Positions 1 through 8,526 of a stretch of DNA of 64,000 nt are shown here, one piece after another. The position numbers and the translations under genes were made by a program. The notes under the pieces are model-generated. The model ran no database searches. It saw nothing but the letters and a program-made list of their open reading frames with translations, and was not told the origin of the DNA. How positions within the stretch are numbered: position 1 is the first letter of the stretch; each line of letters begins with the position of its first letter. Origin of the DNA: Cytobacillus depressus (GTDB taxonomy: Bacteria; Bacillota; Bacilli; Bacillales; Cytobacillaceae); contig NZ_WBOS01000001.1 of assembly GCF_008923245.1 (NCBI RefSeq), positions 1-64,000 of the forward strand, given 5' to 3'.

Positions 1-64
1 TTTCTTTACCATTAAAATAATGTTCAACAGCTTCATTTATTTCTTCTAAAGTAAATTTAGACAT
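1..64 (-). CDS. IS3-family transposase OrfA, N-terminal fragment (cut by window edge)
   Basis: Only about 21 codons are visible, reading leftwards from an ATG at 62-64 and running off the window. The peptide (MSKFTLEEINEAV and onwards) resembles the start of IS3/IS150-group OrfA proteins, which open with a helix-turn-helix that binds the element's ends. The position just inside an IS3-like terminal sequence (72-117) supports the call. Intactness of the rest cannot be judged here. Confidence 0.6.
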   Translation of the reverse strand, partial: MSKFTLEEINEAVEHYFNGKE

Positions 65-71
65 AAAAATA

Positions 72-117
72 CACCCCAATTATTAGATTTTGTGTCTAAT
101 AATTGGGGTGCAGTTCA
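72..117 (-). mobile_element. Left terminal region of an IS3-family element
   Basis: Read on the minus strand from 117, the sequence begins TGAACTGCACCCC, like IS150-group ends (TG...CA termini, TGnACTGCACCC). A perfect 16-bp inverted repeat follows (72-87 and 95-110, 7-nt loop), directly ahead of the OrfA start. In IS3 elements such a hairpin can shield the transposase start from read-through transcription; that role is inferred here. The element lies to the left and leaves the window, so neither the other end nor a target duplication can be seen. Confidence 0.65.
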
Positions 118-453
118 TTTTGTGATTAGGCTTTTTATGATGGATGTACCGCTCCGCTGATTTACTTCCATCACCAACCTGGCTTTGCGTTTGCCAATGA
201 AATCTCCGGTCACTTATTGCTTAGTCGTCGTACAGGTTTGATGGTGAAAAGACTTTTTCGGATTTATTTAACGTAATGAAAATGATATCTAGCTGTTTAT
301 CCTCTTAATATTTGACGCCTTCGTGAAATGCCGGACTGCTTGCTTCGTTTTAATAGCCAATTTAAGCAAGCACTTGTACGGTATTGTATCGGCTATCGAC
401 ACCTAATGGACATGGAGAATTAAAATAATGTTCCAATAATATAATGTAAAAGA
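118..453. other. Intergenic scar next to the IS end
   Basis: No complete gene is seen. Short open stretches occur on both strands: about 48 codons on the plus strand from 129, and about 31 codons on the minus strand ending at the IS boundary at 115-117. Neither was recognised. The stretch is probably decayed coding sequence. Confidence 0.4.
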
Positions 454-500
454 AATGTTACCTGTCATTCGTTCCAATTCCACAAATGACAGGTAACATT
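454..500. terminator. Hairpin terminator, 16-bp perfect arms
   Basis: Arms at 454-469 and 485-500 are perfectly complementary around a 15-nt loop. On the minus strand the stem is followed by a T-rich stretch (TTTCTTTT), so it probably ended the acetyltransferase gene whose remnant lies at 505-726. Confidence 0.6.
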
Positions 501-504
501 AGGA

Positions 505-726
505 TTAAAATCGCATATAGGCTAATATTTTTTTATTTTGGTTGACTTGTAGAATTCTAAAATCATTTTTCAGATAAAAATCATTTAAATAAGGGATATC
601 GTCATATTCAATACATACAACACGCAATCCTGATAAATCATATATTAATTCGCAGTTCTCTAATGCAAAATTTAGTATAAGATCGCCACTAAATTTTCCT
701 TTATAATAGTCCGATCTGCCTAACTG
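505..726 (-). pseudogene. GNAT acetyltransferase, C-terminal remnant
   Basis: An open frame of about 73 codons ends at a TAA at 505-507. It begins with LGRSDYYKGK, which resembles the acetyl-CoA-binding stretch of GNAT enzymes, and continues into a typical C-terminal half with a 'FYLKNDFRIL' segment like the usual FYEKxGF motif. A stop codon at 727-729 blocks the frame upstream, and no start or N-terminal half was found. The gene is therefore a fragment. Its original substrate is unknown. Confidence 0.5.
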
Positions 727-779
727 TTATAGTCATTTAAAAGTTTTTTTCTATTTAAAAAATTATTGTAGGCAGTTAG

Positions 780-937
780 TTCAAACGTATAGTGGAAAAT
801 GATGTTCCTTGGTTCTGCTGAACAGATTATCGTGATGAAGCAAAATACAGTGGAAATTGGATTGATTCGGACGATCAACCTTCAAAAGATGCCATCAAAA
901 TTTGCAAAGCAATTATGGAAAAAACGAGGTTTGAATA
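780..937 (+). pseudogene. Remnant of an unrecognised gene (3' end)
   Basis: One frame reads FKRIVENDVPWFC, then a TGA at 819-821, then 37 further codons (TDYRDEAKYSGNW and onwards) to a TAA at 935-937. The composition is protein-like on both sides of the stop, suggesting the tail of a gene broken by a nonsense codon and loss of its 5' part. The family was not recognised. Confidence 0.3.
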
Positions 938-982
938 AACTTCAATAAAATCACACTTTAGAAATTCTTTAAAATAAATGAG

Positions 983-1019
983 ACTAAGGGCTAATTATTA
1001 AACATGATTAGCCCTTAGT
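983..1019. terminator. Terminator after lutC
   Basis: Thirteen-bp perfect arms (983-995 and 1007-1019) with an 11-nt loop lie 8 nt past the lutC stop codon. T-rich sequence flanks the stem on both sides, so it may act in both directions. Confidence 0.75.
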
Positions 1020-1026
1020 TTGTATA

Positions 1027-1746
1027 TTATAAATCTTCAACCACTATATAAGCCGCTTTAAACGGACCATGAACGCCAACAACAAGATTCATTTCAATGT
1101 CGGCGGAATTGCTAGGACCTGTAATAAAGTTAATACAAGAAGCAATATGGTCGCCTTTTTTAACTTTTTCTCTAATTATCCGGGCTGCTTGTGTCATTCT
1201 CGGGACTAGCGAGCTTTTCGGAATAATGATTACAGACTTGGCAGGCAAGAAACTTACAGTTCTTCCTTTATCTTTGCTGCTGAAAAGAACGACTGTGCCC
1301 GATTCAGCAAGGGTAATATCACTAATCGTAATCCCGACATTTGCCTGTTCGGCAAACTTGATATTTTCCTCTCCTCTAGACGAATCCCATTCATGAAATT
1401 CGACATTGTCTTCAGGCCATAATTGTTTAAATAACGGTGAAAGGCCATACTTATCGAAGCGAGAATCCTTCCAACTTACAATCGGTCCTCCTCCATAATC
1501 GGAAACAATCTTTTTTACCGCATTGACTAATTCCGATTTATCAGTAACAACGATATCCGTGTGTATATTCTTGCATTGTGCTTTGAGCACTTCAAGTAGC
1601 TCATCCGAGTCTGCTCCTTTTAAGACTGCGTCTTGAGGATTAACGCTCCACTTTGGTCTTTCAGTTTCAGCAGGCATTTTTTCTCTTCCTAATCGTCCCG
1701 TAATTTTGCTCAGGAACTTATCTCGATTTTGGATCGTACCTTTCAT
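1027..1746 (-). CDS. lutC: Lactate utilization protein C (LUD domain)
   Basis: LutC is one of three proteins (LutA, LutB, LutC) that together oxidise L-lactate to pyruvate in the cytoplasm of Bacillus. The 239-residue protein is the usual length and carries a LUD domain over roughly residues 50-235, with the conserved segment ITLAESGTVVL followed by RTVSFLP. The ATG overlaps the lutB stop by one base (TAATG), and an AAAGGAGG site lies at the end of lutB, so translation is coupled. It is the last gene of lutABC and is followed by a strong hairpin. The LUD domain's own reaction is not established from sequence. Confidence 0.96.
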   Translation of the reverse strand: MKGTIQNRDKFLSKITGRLGREKMPAETERPKWSVNPQDAVLKGADSDELLEVLKAQCKNIHTDIVVTDKSELVNAVKKIVSDYGGGPIVSWKDSRFDKYGLSPLFKQLWPEDNVEFHEWDSSRGEENIKFAEQANVGITISDITLAESGTVVLFSSKDKGRTVSFLPAKSVIIIPKSSLVPRMTQAARIIREKVKKGDHIASCINFITGPSNSADIEMNLVVGVHGPFKAAYIVVEDL

Positions 1747-3209
1747 TATTTGTCGCCTCCCTTAGAGCGGTCTTGGAACCAATCGCGGAATCGTTCTTTT
1801 TTCGGTGCTGGGAACTCACGAATTTCTGTCCAAGCCTTTAATGGCCCAGGTCCATTAGAAATATGATCGCCGACTGTGAACGGATTCATTGCTGTAGGAG
1901 CAATTTTAGTGCCTATTTTATAAAGAGATGGGGACGCAGCACCGAGGCCAAAAGCTTTCATTGCTAGTTTTTCGGAAATCGGTGCCTTGCCCTCTTTTTC
2001 AACGATCACTTGACGATGTTTATGTAGCAGGTCATGAAGCGGAATCTTCACTGGACACGCCTCAGTACAGGCGCCACATAAAGTCGATGCATACGGAAGC
2101 TCTTTATAATCATCATAGCCGCCTAATAGTGGGGATAAGACAGCCCCGATTGGACCCGAGTAAATAGAACCGTATGAATGTCCGCCTACATGTCGGTAAA
2201 CAGGACAAACATTTACACATGCAGCGCAGCGTATACATTGAAGAATTGAATGGAAGTCCCCACCAAGAATATTTGAGCGCCCATTATCAACAATGACTAG
2301 ATGAAATTCTTCTGGCCCATCAACATCTTCTTCATCTCTTGCACCTGTCAGTACAGTTATGTAGCTTGTTAGCTTTTGACCAACGGCACTTCTAGTTAAA
2401 AGACTTACAAGGACTTCCATCTCTTCATATGTTGGAACGAGCCGCTCCATTCCCATGACAGTGATTTGTGTTTTTGGCAATGCTGTCACAAGATCTGCAT
2501 TTCCTTCATTTGTCACTAAACAAATCGATCCGGTTTCAGCGACGGCAAAATTGCAGCCTGTAATTCCTACATCAGCCGATAAATATTCATGACGAAGCAT
2601 TTCCCGTGCATGCCAAGCTAATTCCTCAGGCTTTTCTGACTTTTTGTAGTTTAGTTTTTCCGCAAAAACATCCCTGATTTGTTCTTTATTTTTGTGCAAG
2701 GCAGGCGCAACGATATGTGAAGGCGGATCATGGTCATCAACTTGCAGAATATATTCACCTAAGTCCGTCTCAATCACTTCACAGCCAGCATCCTCTAAAC
2801 AAGCATTCAAATGGATTTCTTCCGTCACCATTGATTTCGATTTAACAACCTTTTTGGCGTTTTTCTTTTCAATGACGTCTCGGATGTACTGGCTCGCTTC
2901 TTCGGCAGTCTCAGCAAAGAATACGTGGCCACCTCTCTTCGCCACGTTCTCACTTAATTGATATAAATAATAATCAAGGTTCTCCAAAACATGCTGACGA
3001 ATTTCCTCTCCAAGTGACCGCCATTCTTCCCAGTTGCCAAGTTCTTCTGCCGCTGCAATTCTTCTAGTCATGAGCCTTTCCTGTGCTCCCGAAACAGCAC
3101 CCCTCATAAAAGCATTATTAATCCCGTCATCTACCCGTTTTTTAAAATCATCGGTTCCTATTTTCATAGACAATTGACATTCCCCCTTTTTAAAAGCAGT
3201 TTCGGCCAA
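1746..3209 (-). CDS. lutB: Lactate utilization iron-sulfur protein LutB
   Basis: LutB is the iron-sulfur and LUD-domain subunit of the LutABC L-lactate-oxidising system. Residues about 70-300 form the LUD domain. Two ferredoxin-type cysteine groups follow, [12 protein letters not shown] near residue 324 and CGACTEACP near residue 378, which should bind two 4Fe-4S clusters. The protein is very close to Bacillus LutB through its length. The open frame gives 487 residues, but Bacillus LutB begins near MKIGTD, matching an ATG at 3165-3167. A GGGGG Shine-Dalgarno about 13 nt upstream of that ATG, or 8 nt upstream of a TTG two codons earlier, suggests the true start is one of these. It lies between lutA and lutC in one operon. 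Confidence 0.96.
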   Translation of the reverse strand: MAETAFKKGECQLSMKIGTDDFKKRVDDGINNAFMRGAVSGAQERLMTRRIAAAEELGNWEEWRSLGEEIRQHVLENLDYYLYQLSENVAKRGGHVFFAETAEEASQYIRDVIEKKNAKKVVKSKSMVTEEIHLNACLEDAGCEVIETDLGEYILQVDDHDPPSHIVAPALHKNKEQIRDVFAEKLNYKKSEKPEELAWHAREMLRHEYLSADVGITGCNFAVAETGSICLVTNEGNADLVTALPKTQITVMGMERLVPTYEEMEVLVSLLTRSAVGQKLTSYITVLTGARDEEDVDGPEEFHLVIVDNGRSNILGGDFHSILQCIRCAACVNVCPVYRHVGGHSYGSIYSGPIGAVLSPLLGGYDDYKELPYASTLCGACTEACPVKIPLHDLLHKHRQVIVEKEGKAPISEKLAMKAFGLGAASPSLYKIGTKIAPTAMNPFTVGDHISNGPGPLKAWTEIREFPAPKKERFRDWFQDRSKGGDK

Positions 3210-3230
3210 ATAATCGAAAATGTATCTTTA

Positions 3231-3947
3231 TCAGCGGCTGTTTAATACTTCCGCAATATGCAACACTTTAATCGGTATGCCTTTTCGCTCGATTCTTCCC
3301 CCAATATTCATCAGACATCCCCCATCTGCGCCGATTAAATATTCCGCCTTCGTCTCCTCCACATGCTGGACCTTCTCATCTACCATTTGTTCAGAAATTT
3401 GCGCCATTTTTACCGAGAACGTTCCGCCGAAACCGCAGCAATTATGTTTCCCTGGAAGTTCTGTAAATTCTAGACCTGATACATTACTTAATAGCTTCAT
3501 CGGTGCCTCTTTTACTCCTAGTAATCTCGTCATATGGCAAGAAGTATGAAATGTAATTCTTCCACTAAATCTTGCACCTACATCCTCAACTTGTAAAACA
3601 TCAACAATAAATTGAGTGAGTTCATATGTCTTATCTGCAAGCGCTTTTGCTTTTGGCTCCCAAACAGGATCATCTTTAAAAATCTGCGGGTACTGATGAA
3701 ACATATATGCACATGATCCAGAAGGTGATACGACATATTCAGCATGTTGGAATGTGTCGATCATTCTTTTCATCGCCTCTTTTGATTCCTTCACATAACC
3801 ACTGTTATAGGCAGGCTGCCCGCAGCAAATTTGTAATTCTGGAAAATCTATTTCACAGCCAAGGTGCTCTAATAATTCGACTGTGGCTTTTCCCGCATTA
3901 CTTTGAAACATGTCTACTAAGCATGTAGCAAAAAGAGTTACTTTCAT
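3231..3947 (-). CDS. lutA: Lactate utilization protein A (CCG-domain protein)
   Basis: LutA is the first gene of the lactate-oxidation operon. It has two cysteine-rich CCG domains, seen as [11 protein letters not shown] near residue 43 and CCGFGGTFS near residue 174. This is the architecture of glycolate oxidase GlcF C-termini and heterodisulfide reductase HdrB, which bind Fe-S clusters. The ATG at 3945-3947 is chosen because it has a GAGAGG site nine bases upstream and matches the Bacillus N-terminus ([13 protein letters not shown]); the frame also opens three codons earlier at a TTG. Transcription should start from the promoter at 4036-4064, under LutR control. Confidence 0.96.
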   Translation of the reverse strand: MKVTLFATCLVDMFQSNAGKATVELLEHLGCEIDFPELQICCGQPAYNSGYVKESKEAMKRMIDTFQHAEYVVSPSGSCAYMFHQYPQIFKDDPVWEPKAKALADKTYELTQFIVDVLQVEDVGARFSGRITFHTSCHMTRLLGVKEAPMKLLSNVSGLEFTELPGKHNCCGFGGTFSVKMAQISEQMVDEKVQHVEETKAEYLIGADGGCLMNIGGRIERKGIPIKVLHIAEVLNSR

Positions 3948-4018
3948 GAAATTCAACCTCTCTTAAAAAGCAGTTTCATATTTTCCACTTTAAATGTAAA
4001 TATATTACTAGTCAACTG

Positions 4019-4031
4019 GTCATCAGATGAC
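4019..4031. promoter_or_regulatory. Probable LutR operator at lutA
   Basis: GTCATC-A-GATGAC is a perfect 6+1+6 palindrome immediately downstream of the lutA -10 box, over the expected transcription start. It is nested in a larger inverted repeat with 14-bp perfect arms (4001-4014 and 4028-4041, containing TACTAGTCA/TGACTAGTA). The same core occurs upstream of lutP at 5039-5053. FadR-subfamily GntR regulators such as LutR bind short palindromes of this kind, so repression by steric block is inferred. Confidence 0.75.
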
Positions 4032-4035
4032 TAGT

Positions 4036-4064
4036 AATATATCATAATCTTATTATTGTGTAAA
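4036..4064 (-). promoter_or_regulatory. Sigma-A promoter of lutABC
   Basis: On the minus strand TTTACA (4059-4064) is separated by 17 nt from TATATT (4036-4041). Both hexamers are close to consensus and the spacing is ideal. The start site would fall inside the operator at 4019-4031. Confidence 0.7.
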
Positions 4065-4093
4065 TTCAGGTTATACTCATTCTTAAAAAAATA

Positions 4094-4115
4094 GCGCCTT
4101 CATTGACGCAGGCGC
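4094..4115 (-). terminator. Terminator of lutR
   Basis: Arms GCGCCT/AGGCGC (4094-4099 and 4110-4115) are followed on the minus strand by TATTTTTTT, a standard intrinsic terminator 11 nt after the lutR stop. Confidence 0.75.
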
Positions 4116-4125
4116 AAATTCTATC

Positions 4126-4857
4126 TTATTTTTCGTTTTTTTTTGTTTCTTCAAAATATCTTTTTAGAATATCCTCTACATTGCCCAAATGCTCAAGCAT
4201 AGCCGAGCTTGCCGCATTTTCATCCTGATTATATATTGCTTTATAAATTTTCATATGCTCGTCAAACAATTTTTCGGTTGTTGTTTGTTTAGAAAAAAGC
4301 CAGAGTCTCCATGTTTCTTTCATTATCTCCTGCATTAATCCTGATACATGATCTAGAAGGCTGGAAAGGAGTTGATTGTTAGAGGCGGCTGCAATCGCAA
4401 GGTGAAATTGAAGATCCGCTTGTTCGCCCAACTCTTCATTGCCATTTGCTTCTTTCATTTCCTCTAAGGCCGCTTTCATTGCTTCCAGATTCTCGGCGGT
4501 TCTTTTCTTTGCAGCAGAGGCGGCTGCACCAGACTCAATGATTTTTCTTACTTCCATTAAGTTCGCAACATCCTCTATGTTCATCAGGATGGCAGTTGAA
4601 AGAGGGAAAGCAATTTGCTCGGAACCAAATCCTTTTATATATGTGCCTTCACCCTGTTTCATTTCCACTAGTCCCATTGCTCTTAGAGCTGATAATGCTT
4701 CTCTAATCGCCGAACGTCCTACTTGAAAATTCTCAGCGAGCTGTTGAACAGAATCTAGCTTGTCACCAGGATTCAATTGTCCAGTCCGGATCATTTCATA
4801 AATGGTTTCAGTCACTTCTTCATATATTTTTTTTGGTTTAATTTTTTTATACTTCAA
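4126..4857 (-). CDS. lutR: GntR/FadR-family repressor LutR
   Basis: This is a 243-residue GntR-type regulator. An N-terminal winged helix (about residues 10-75) contains VGRSAIREALSALRAMGLVE, the typical GntR recognition region. A helical FCD ligand-binding domain follows (about 95-230). Its position between lutABC and lutP matches Bacillus LutR, which represses lactate genes until lactate is present. The start is a TTG with a GGGGG ribosome site eight bases upstream. The likely operators are the palindromes at 4019-4031 and 5039-5053. It is transcribed in the same direction as lutABC but separated by a terminator. Confidence 0.92.
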   Translation of the reverse strand: MKYKKIKPKKIYEEVTETIYEMIRTGQLNPGDKLDSVQQLAENFQVGRSAIREALSALRAMGLVEMKQGEGTYIKGFGSEQIAFPLSTAILMNIEDVANLMEVRKIIESGAAASAAKKRTAENLEAMKAALEEMKEANGNEELGEQADLQFHLAIAAASNNQLLSSLLDHVSGLMQEIMKETWRLWLFSKQTTTEKLFDEHMKIYKAIYNQDENAASSAMLEHLGNVEDILKRYFEETKKNEK

Positions 4858-4999
4858 TCGATTTCCCCCATTATTTCCTTCCCAACTATAATTAAAGCAA
4901 GTTTATTAGTATTCACATTATAACATTTTACTACAGATTAAAATCGAATAGTAAACAGATCCTTTAAAAGAATATTATTCCAAATCACAATAAAATAGA

Positions 5000-5028
5000 T
5001 TGTTTTTTTAGAATAAAAGAAATATACT
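5000..5028 (+). promoter_or_regulatory. Candidate sigma-A promoter of lutP
   Basis: TTGTTT (5000-5005) and TATACT (5023-5028) are separated by 17 nt, ahead of the LutR-type palindrome. The -35 is weak in its last three bases. Confidence 0.55.
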
Positions 5029-5038
5029 GATATTTGTT

Positions 5039-5053
5039 GGTCATCTGATGACC
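5039..5053. promoter_or_regulatory. Probable LutR operator at lutP
   Basis: GGTCATC-T-GATGACC is a perfect 15-bp palindrome 10 bp downstream of the lutP -10 box. It shares GTCATC-N-GATGAC with the lutA site, in the same position relative to the promoter. Confidence 0.78.
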
Positions 5054-5075
5054 TAATCATCTTGCTTTAAAGTAA

Positions 5076-5091
5076 ATGAAACCGATTACAT
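5076..5091. promoter_or_regulatory. cre site (CcpA) ahead of lutP
   Basis: ATGAAACCGATTACAT matches the catabolite-responsive element consensus WTGNAANCGNWWNCAW at every defined position. It lies between the LutR operator and the lutP start, where bound CcpA would block elongation. Glucose repression of lactate uptake is inferred. Confidence 0.75.
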
Positions 5092-5166
5092 AGTGGGAAA
5101 GGGAAATTGGGCTACTGTGCTAGATGATTAAGGAATTTTTCAAATCGAAACATAGGGGGTTTAGAC

Positions 5167-6861
5167 TTGGCAACATTTACACAAAATTTCACTGCAGTTG
5201 GAGACAATCTTGCTTTATCCGCCATAGTGGCACTCATCCCAATTTTGTATTTCTTCTGGGCTCTAGCAATAAAAAGAATGAAAGGCTATATAGCGGGGAT
5301 TACCACTCTACTAATTGCCATGGTCCTTGCTGTCGTTGCTTTCAAGATGCCGGCAAATATGGTATTCATGTCTGCTACTCAGGGAGCCGTTTTTGGGATT
5401 CTCCCGATTGGTTGGATTATCATTACTTCTGTTTTTTTGTACAAATTAACCGTAAAAACAGGACAGTTTGATATTATCCGAAGCTCTGTTTTGTCCATCA
5501 CAGAAGACCGCCGCATCCAGGCTCTTCTTGTGGCCTTTTCTTTTGGGGCATTCCTTGAAGGAGCAGCTGGATTTGGAGCACCGGTTGCCATTTCAGCCGC
5601 ATTGTTAGTCGGGCTAGGGTTTAATCCCCTTTATGCTGCTGGGCTTTGCTTAATTGCTAACACAGCACCAGTTGCTTTCGGAGCAATCGGAATCCCAATT
5701 ATTGCGGTGGAAGGTCCGACAGGTATTCCTGCTATGGAAATTTCAAAAATGGTTGGACGACAGCTTCCTTTCCTGTCTATATTTATTCCTTTTTATTTAG
5801 TAGTCATTATGACAGGTTTCAAAAAAGCATGGGAGATCATGCCGGCGATCCTTGTGTCCGGTGTTTCGTTTGCAATTACTCAATATCTGTCATCTAACTA
5901 TCTCGGACCTGAACTTCCCGATATTCTATCCGCATTAGTGTCTCTGTTTGCTTTAGCTATTTTCTTAAAGTTTTGGCAACCGAAAACGATTTATCGATTT
6001 CCTGCCGAGCAAGAAATTGCAGCCACTAGTGCTAGACAAATCTCTTATGAGAAAGAGGTTTCTTATACTGGGGGTCAAATTTTTAAAGCATGGTCGCCTT
6101 TCCTTATCCTAACTGGCATTATTTCCTTTTGGGGAATTCCAACTGTGAAAAAGGCATTGATAGGTCAATATGAGGGAACAAATATCATTTTGAAAAGCAT
6201 CAGCAATATCGGAGGGGCACTCACCTTCGTACCAGAAGTACCCGGACTTCATAATAAAATAATTAATGGAGCCGGAGACACAGTCGCAGCCTTATTTAAA
6301 CTTGAAATTCTTGGGGCAGCTGGAACAGCGATTTTAATCGCAGCATTTATCTCAAAATTTGTTGTTAAAATCTCATGGAAAAACTTTATGCTTACCTTCA
6401 AAGAAACATTAAATGAGCTGAAATATCCGATTATTACGATCGGTGCGGTCGTAGGGTTTGCTTATGTAACGAATTCCTCTGGAATGAGTACAACTCTTGG
6501 AATGAGCCTTGCTAAAACTGGGGCGCTATTCCCATTCTTCTCTCCAATCCTTGGATGGCTTGGCGTGTTCATTACAGGCTCAGATACTTCCGCAAACCTA
6601 TTATTCGGAGCCCTGCAAAAAATTACCGCAACATCGGTAGGCATGGATCCAGTATTAGCAGTTGCAGCAAACTCATCTGGTGGAGTAACAGGGAAGATGA
6701 TTTCTCCACAATCAATTGCTGTGGCATGTGCAGCTGTAGGCCTTGCTGGAAAAGAATCAGAATTATTCCGCTTTACAATAAAACATAGCCTTTTCCTTGT
6801 TTTACTTATCTGTATTATGACATACCTACAGCACACTGTTTTTTCTTGGATGATTCCTTAA
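5167..6861 (+). CDS. lutP: L-lactate permease
   Basis: LutP (LctP family) imports L-lactate with protons across the cytoplasmic membrane. The 564-residue protein is full length, hydrophobic throughout with about 12-14 membrane segments, and matches Bacillus LutP closely. Conserved stretches include FSFGAFLEGAAGFGAPVAIS, GLCLIANTAPVAFGA and ITGSDTSANLLFG, which are characteristic of the family. The start is a TTG at 5167 with an AGGGGG site nine bases upstream; no in-frame ATG lies nearby. It is divergent from lutR and carries its own operator and cre site. A terminator follows at 6873-6899. Confidence 0.96.
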   Translation: MATFTQNFTAVGDNLALSAIVALIPILYFFWALAIKRMKGYIAGITTLLIAMVLAVVAFKMPANMVFMSATQGAVFGILPIGWIIITSVFLYKLTVKTGQFDIIRSSVLSITEDRRIQALLVAFSFGAFLEGAAGFGAPVAISAALLVGLGFNPLYAAGLCLIANTAPVAFGAIGIPIIAVEGPTGIPAMEISKMVGRQLPFLSIFIPFYLVVIMTGFKKAWEIMPAILVSGVSFAITQYLSSNYLGPELPDILSALVSLFALAIFLKFWQPKTIYRFPAEQEIAATSARQISYEKEVSYTGGQIFKAWSPFLILTGIISFWGIPTVKKALIGQYEGTNIILKSISNIGGALTFVPEVPGLHNKIINGAGDTVAALFKLEILGAAGTAILIAAFISKFVVKISWKNFMLTFKETLNELKYPIITIGAVVGFAYVTNSSGMSTTLGMSLAKTGALFPFFSPILGWLGVFITGSDTSANLLFGALQKITATSVGMDPVLAVAANSSGGVTGKMISPQSIAVACAAVGLAGKESELFRFTIKHSLFLVLLICIMTYLQHTVFSWMIP

Positions 6862-6872
6862 TCTGGGACATA

Positions 6873-6899
6873 GGGACGAGTTGAACTGAATCTCGTCCC
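6873..6899 (+). terminator. Terminator of lutP
   Basis: Arms GGGACGAG/CTCGTCCC (6873-6880 and 6892-6899) are followed by CCCTTTTTA. Confidence 0.85.
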
Positions 6900-7220
6900 C
6901 CCTTTTTATTTTTCCACTTTAAAATACGAAGCAGCATTTAAGATTGGTAATTATATTTCCGTTTCCAATTCTGACATTAAAATAATAACGGTTGCGATGC
7001 CAGTTCTAGCTGTTTAAAACCCTACTCACCCCCCGCCATATCAATTGGGATTAAATTATTTTTCTATTTCCGCTCGTTTAATATAAAATGATAGATTTTT
7101 TATTTTAAATCCATGTTCTATTAAACACTAGTTAATAACAAAACACCCTGGGGTAGTCCCGATAATGGTACCTCATAATATATGTAGGTCGACAGTATAT
7201 ATCTATTAATTATTTTATCC
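6900..7220. other. Gene-free stretch
   Basis: No gene, hairpin or repeat stands out. One open run of about 31 codons on the plus strand (about 6923-7018) ends at a TAA and has no start signal; it was not recognised. Confidence 0.4.
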
Positions 7221-7718
7221 CTATTTATAAAAATATTTATTTAGCTTCTGCCTTATTAGCTCTTCTGTAATCTTATCCTTAAAAGTAAAAATAACAATGT
7301 GAACCCCCATCTCTTTTAGATAGCTTACCTTTATTCGATCTCTTATCCTTTGTGACAAAAAGTCTTTTTTCTCTTTGTGAAAATATGGAATCCATTTAAA
7401 ATGTTGAATACCATGTTATTCAATTGCTAATGAAATTTCATCTATAAAATAGTCAATTCTTAATTGCGCCTTTGTGAGCGGATTTATCAAATTTGGAAAA
7501 GTTTTCTCACGAATACCTACAACATTATAAATTTCATCTAATTTTGAGTGTAGCATATTTGCTATAACGCTACTTCCATTTATTGTATCATTTATATATG
7601 ATCCTCTAATTTGGACTATTGCTTCTCTAAAGGAACCATAAAACTCCTTTACTCTTGATAAAATAGTAGTTTTTGATGAACCAATATATTCAGCAACCAT
7701 ATCTGCAGTTGCAAACAT
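7221..7718 (-). pseudogene. Vsr-like/PD-(D/E)XK nuclease-type gene broken by an in-frame stop
   Basis: The gene starts at an ATG (7716-7718) with GGAGGG six bases upstream. It reads about 100 codons (MFATADMVAEY to DEISLAIE), meets TAA at 7416-7418, then continues in the same frame for about 64 codons (HGIQHFKWIPYF to KLNKYFYK) to a TAG at 7221-7223. The stop sits inside a motif that in Vsr-like and related endonucleases reads [I/L]EYxGxQHF, so it most likely replaced a tyrosine codon (TAY to TAA). The N-terminal part looks like a DNA-recognition region with a possible HTH (IGSSKTTILSRVKEF). The fold assignment is by motif only. Nothing nearby identifies a host element. Confidence 0.6.
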
Positions 7719-7751
7719 TCGGAACCCTCCGAACTGTATCCATTTTCCCAT

Positions 7752-8089
7752 AGGAACAAGTATGTTATCTAGAAAATACTAAAGCTGCAAAACAGAATCA
7801 AAACTTCTAAGTTTTAACACACATATAAGACTGTTATAGTTGTAGTTTTTTAAGACATAAAAAGCCGATTCCCAAGTTTGAGAAATGAATCTAAATATTT
7901 TCATTCCGTTGAACAACAAAAAGGGCCTACTCATAAAGGATAGACCCTCATAGTTCTGTATTCTATTAATCGGACTACTTCTACTGTCTTCCTGTTACTC
8001 TACTACTCTATTTAGTTTTCTCAACGTTGCTATAAATGAATGTTATAATAGATTATTTTAAAAACAATATGATATTTCAATTCACATTG
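7752..8089. other. Intergenic region downstream of the cupin gene
   Basis: Apart from the terminator at 7922-7948, no gene or repeat is visible here. Confidence 0.4.
7922..7948 (-). terminator. Terminator at the end of the hydantoin cluster
   Basis: Arms 7922-7929 and 7941-7948 (AGGGCCTA/TAGACCCT, one mismatch) are followed on the minus strand by TTTTTGTTGTT. It lies about 140 nt past the cupin stop and is the first good terminator downstream. Confidence 0.55.
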
Positions 8090-8419
8090 CTAATCAACAA
8101 TAAATACTTTAGCTCCTGATAAAGTAGATAACCTATGAGCTTCCGTACCTTCCGCAACCTGAAAGCTCATTCCTGTATTTAACTGAAAAGTGCGGCCATC
8201 ATTTAGTTCAATTTCTAATTCTCCTCCTAGTACTAGAACTACATGTCCCCGGCTACACCAATGGTCGGCAAGGTATCCAGGTGTGTACTCTACCATTCTT
8301 ACACGTATATTACCGATTTCGAATGTTTTCGATAATACCTTTCCTGTCTTACCTTCGTCCCAAGTAGGTTCAATGGAATTCCAAGTAACTGTGCTGAATG
8401 GTACGTCCGTTATTTCCAT
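8090..8419 (-). CDS. Small cupin-fold protein (DHCW-motif type)
   Basis: This 109-residue protein is a single cupin domain. The segment ADHWCSRGHVVLVLGGELEI contains the DHWC-x-RGH signature of the 'DHCW motif cupin' group, and AEGTEAHRLSTLSG supplies a second cupin motif with histidine. Such proteins often bind a metal and act on small molecules, but no reaction is known for this group. An AGGAGGG site lies close upstream. It is the last gene on the strand carrying the hydantoin genes and may share transcription with the permease at 8527-9870, so a role in handling a hydantoin or ureide intermediate is possible. Confidence 0.75.
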   Translation of the reverse strand: MEITDVPFSTVTWNSIEPTWDEGKTGKVLSKTFEIGNIRVRMVEYTPGYLADHWCSRGHVVLVLGGELEIELNDGRTFQLNTGMSFQVAEGTEAHRLSTLSGAKVFIVD

Positions 8420-8526
8420 ATTTACCCTCCTGCTTCTGAATTTAAATAAAATGTACCGATAATATTATTTTCTTTGCCAGGTGGAATACTTCTAACTTTC
8501 CAATCAATTAGACCTTCTGATTATTT

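Noticed and set aside
118..290. A possible gene on the plus strand from 129 (about 48 codons)
   Set aside because: No start codon or ribosome site, stops on both sides, no recognised family; treated as decayed sequence.
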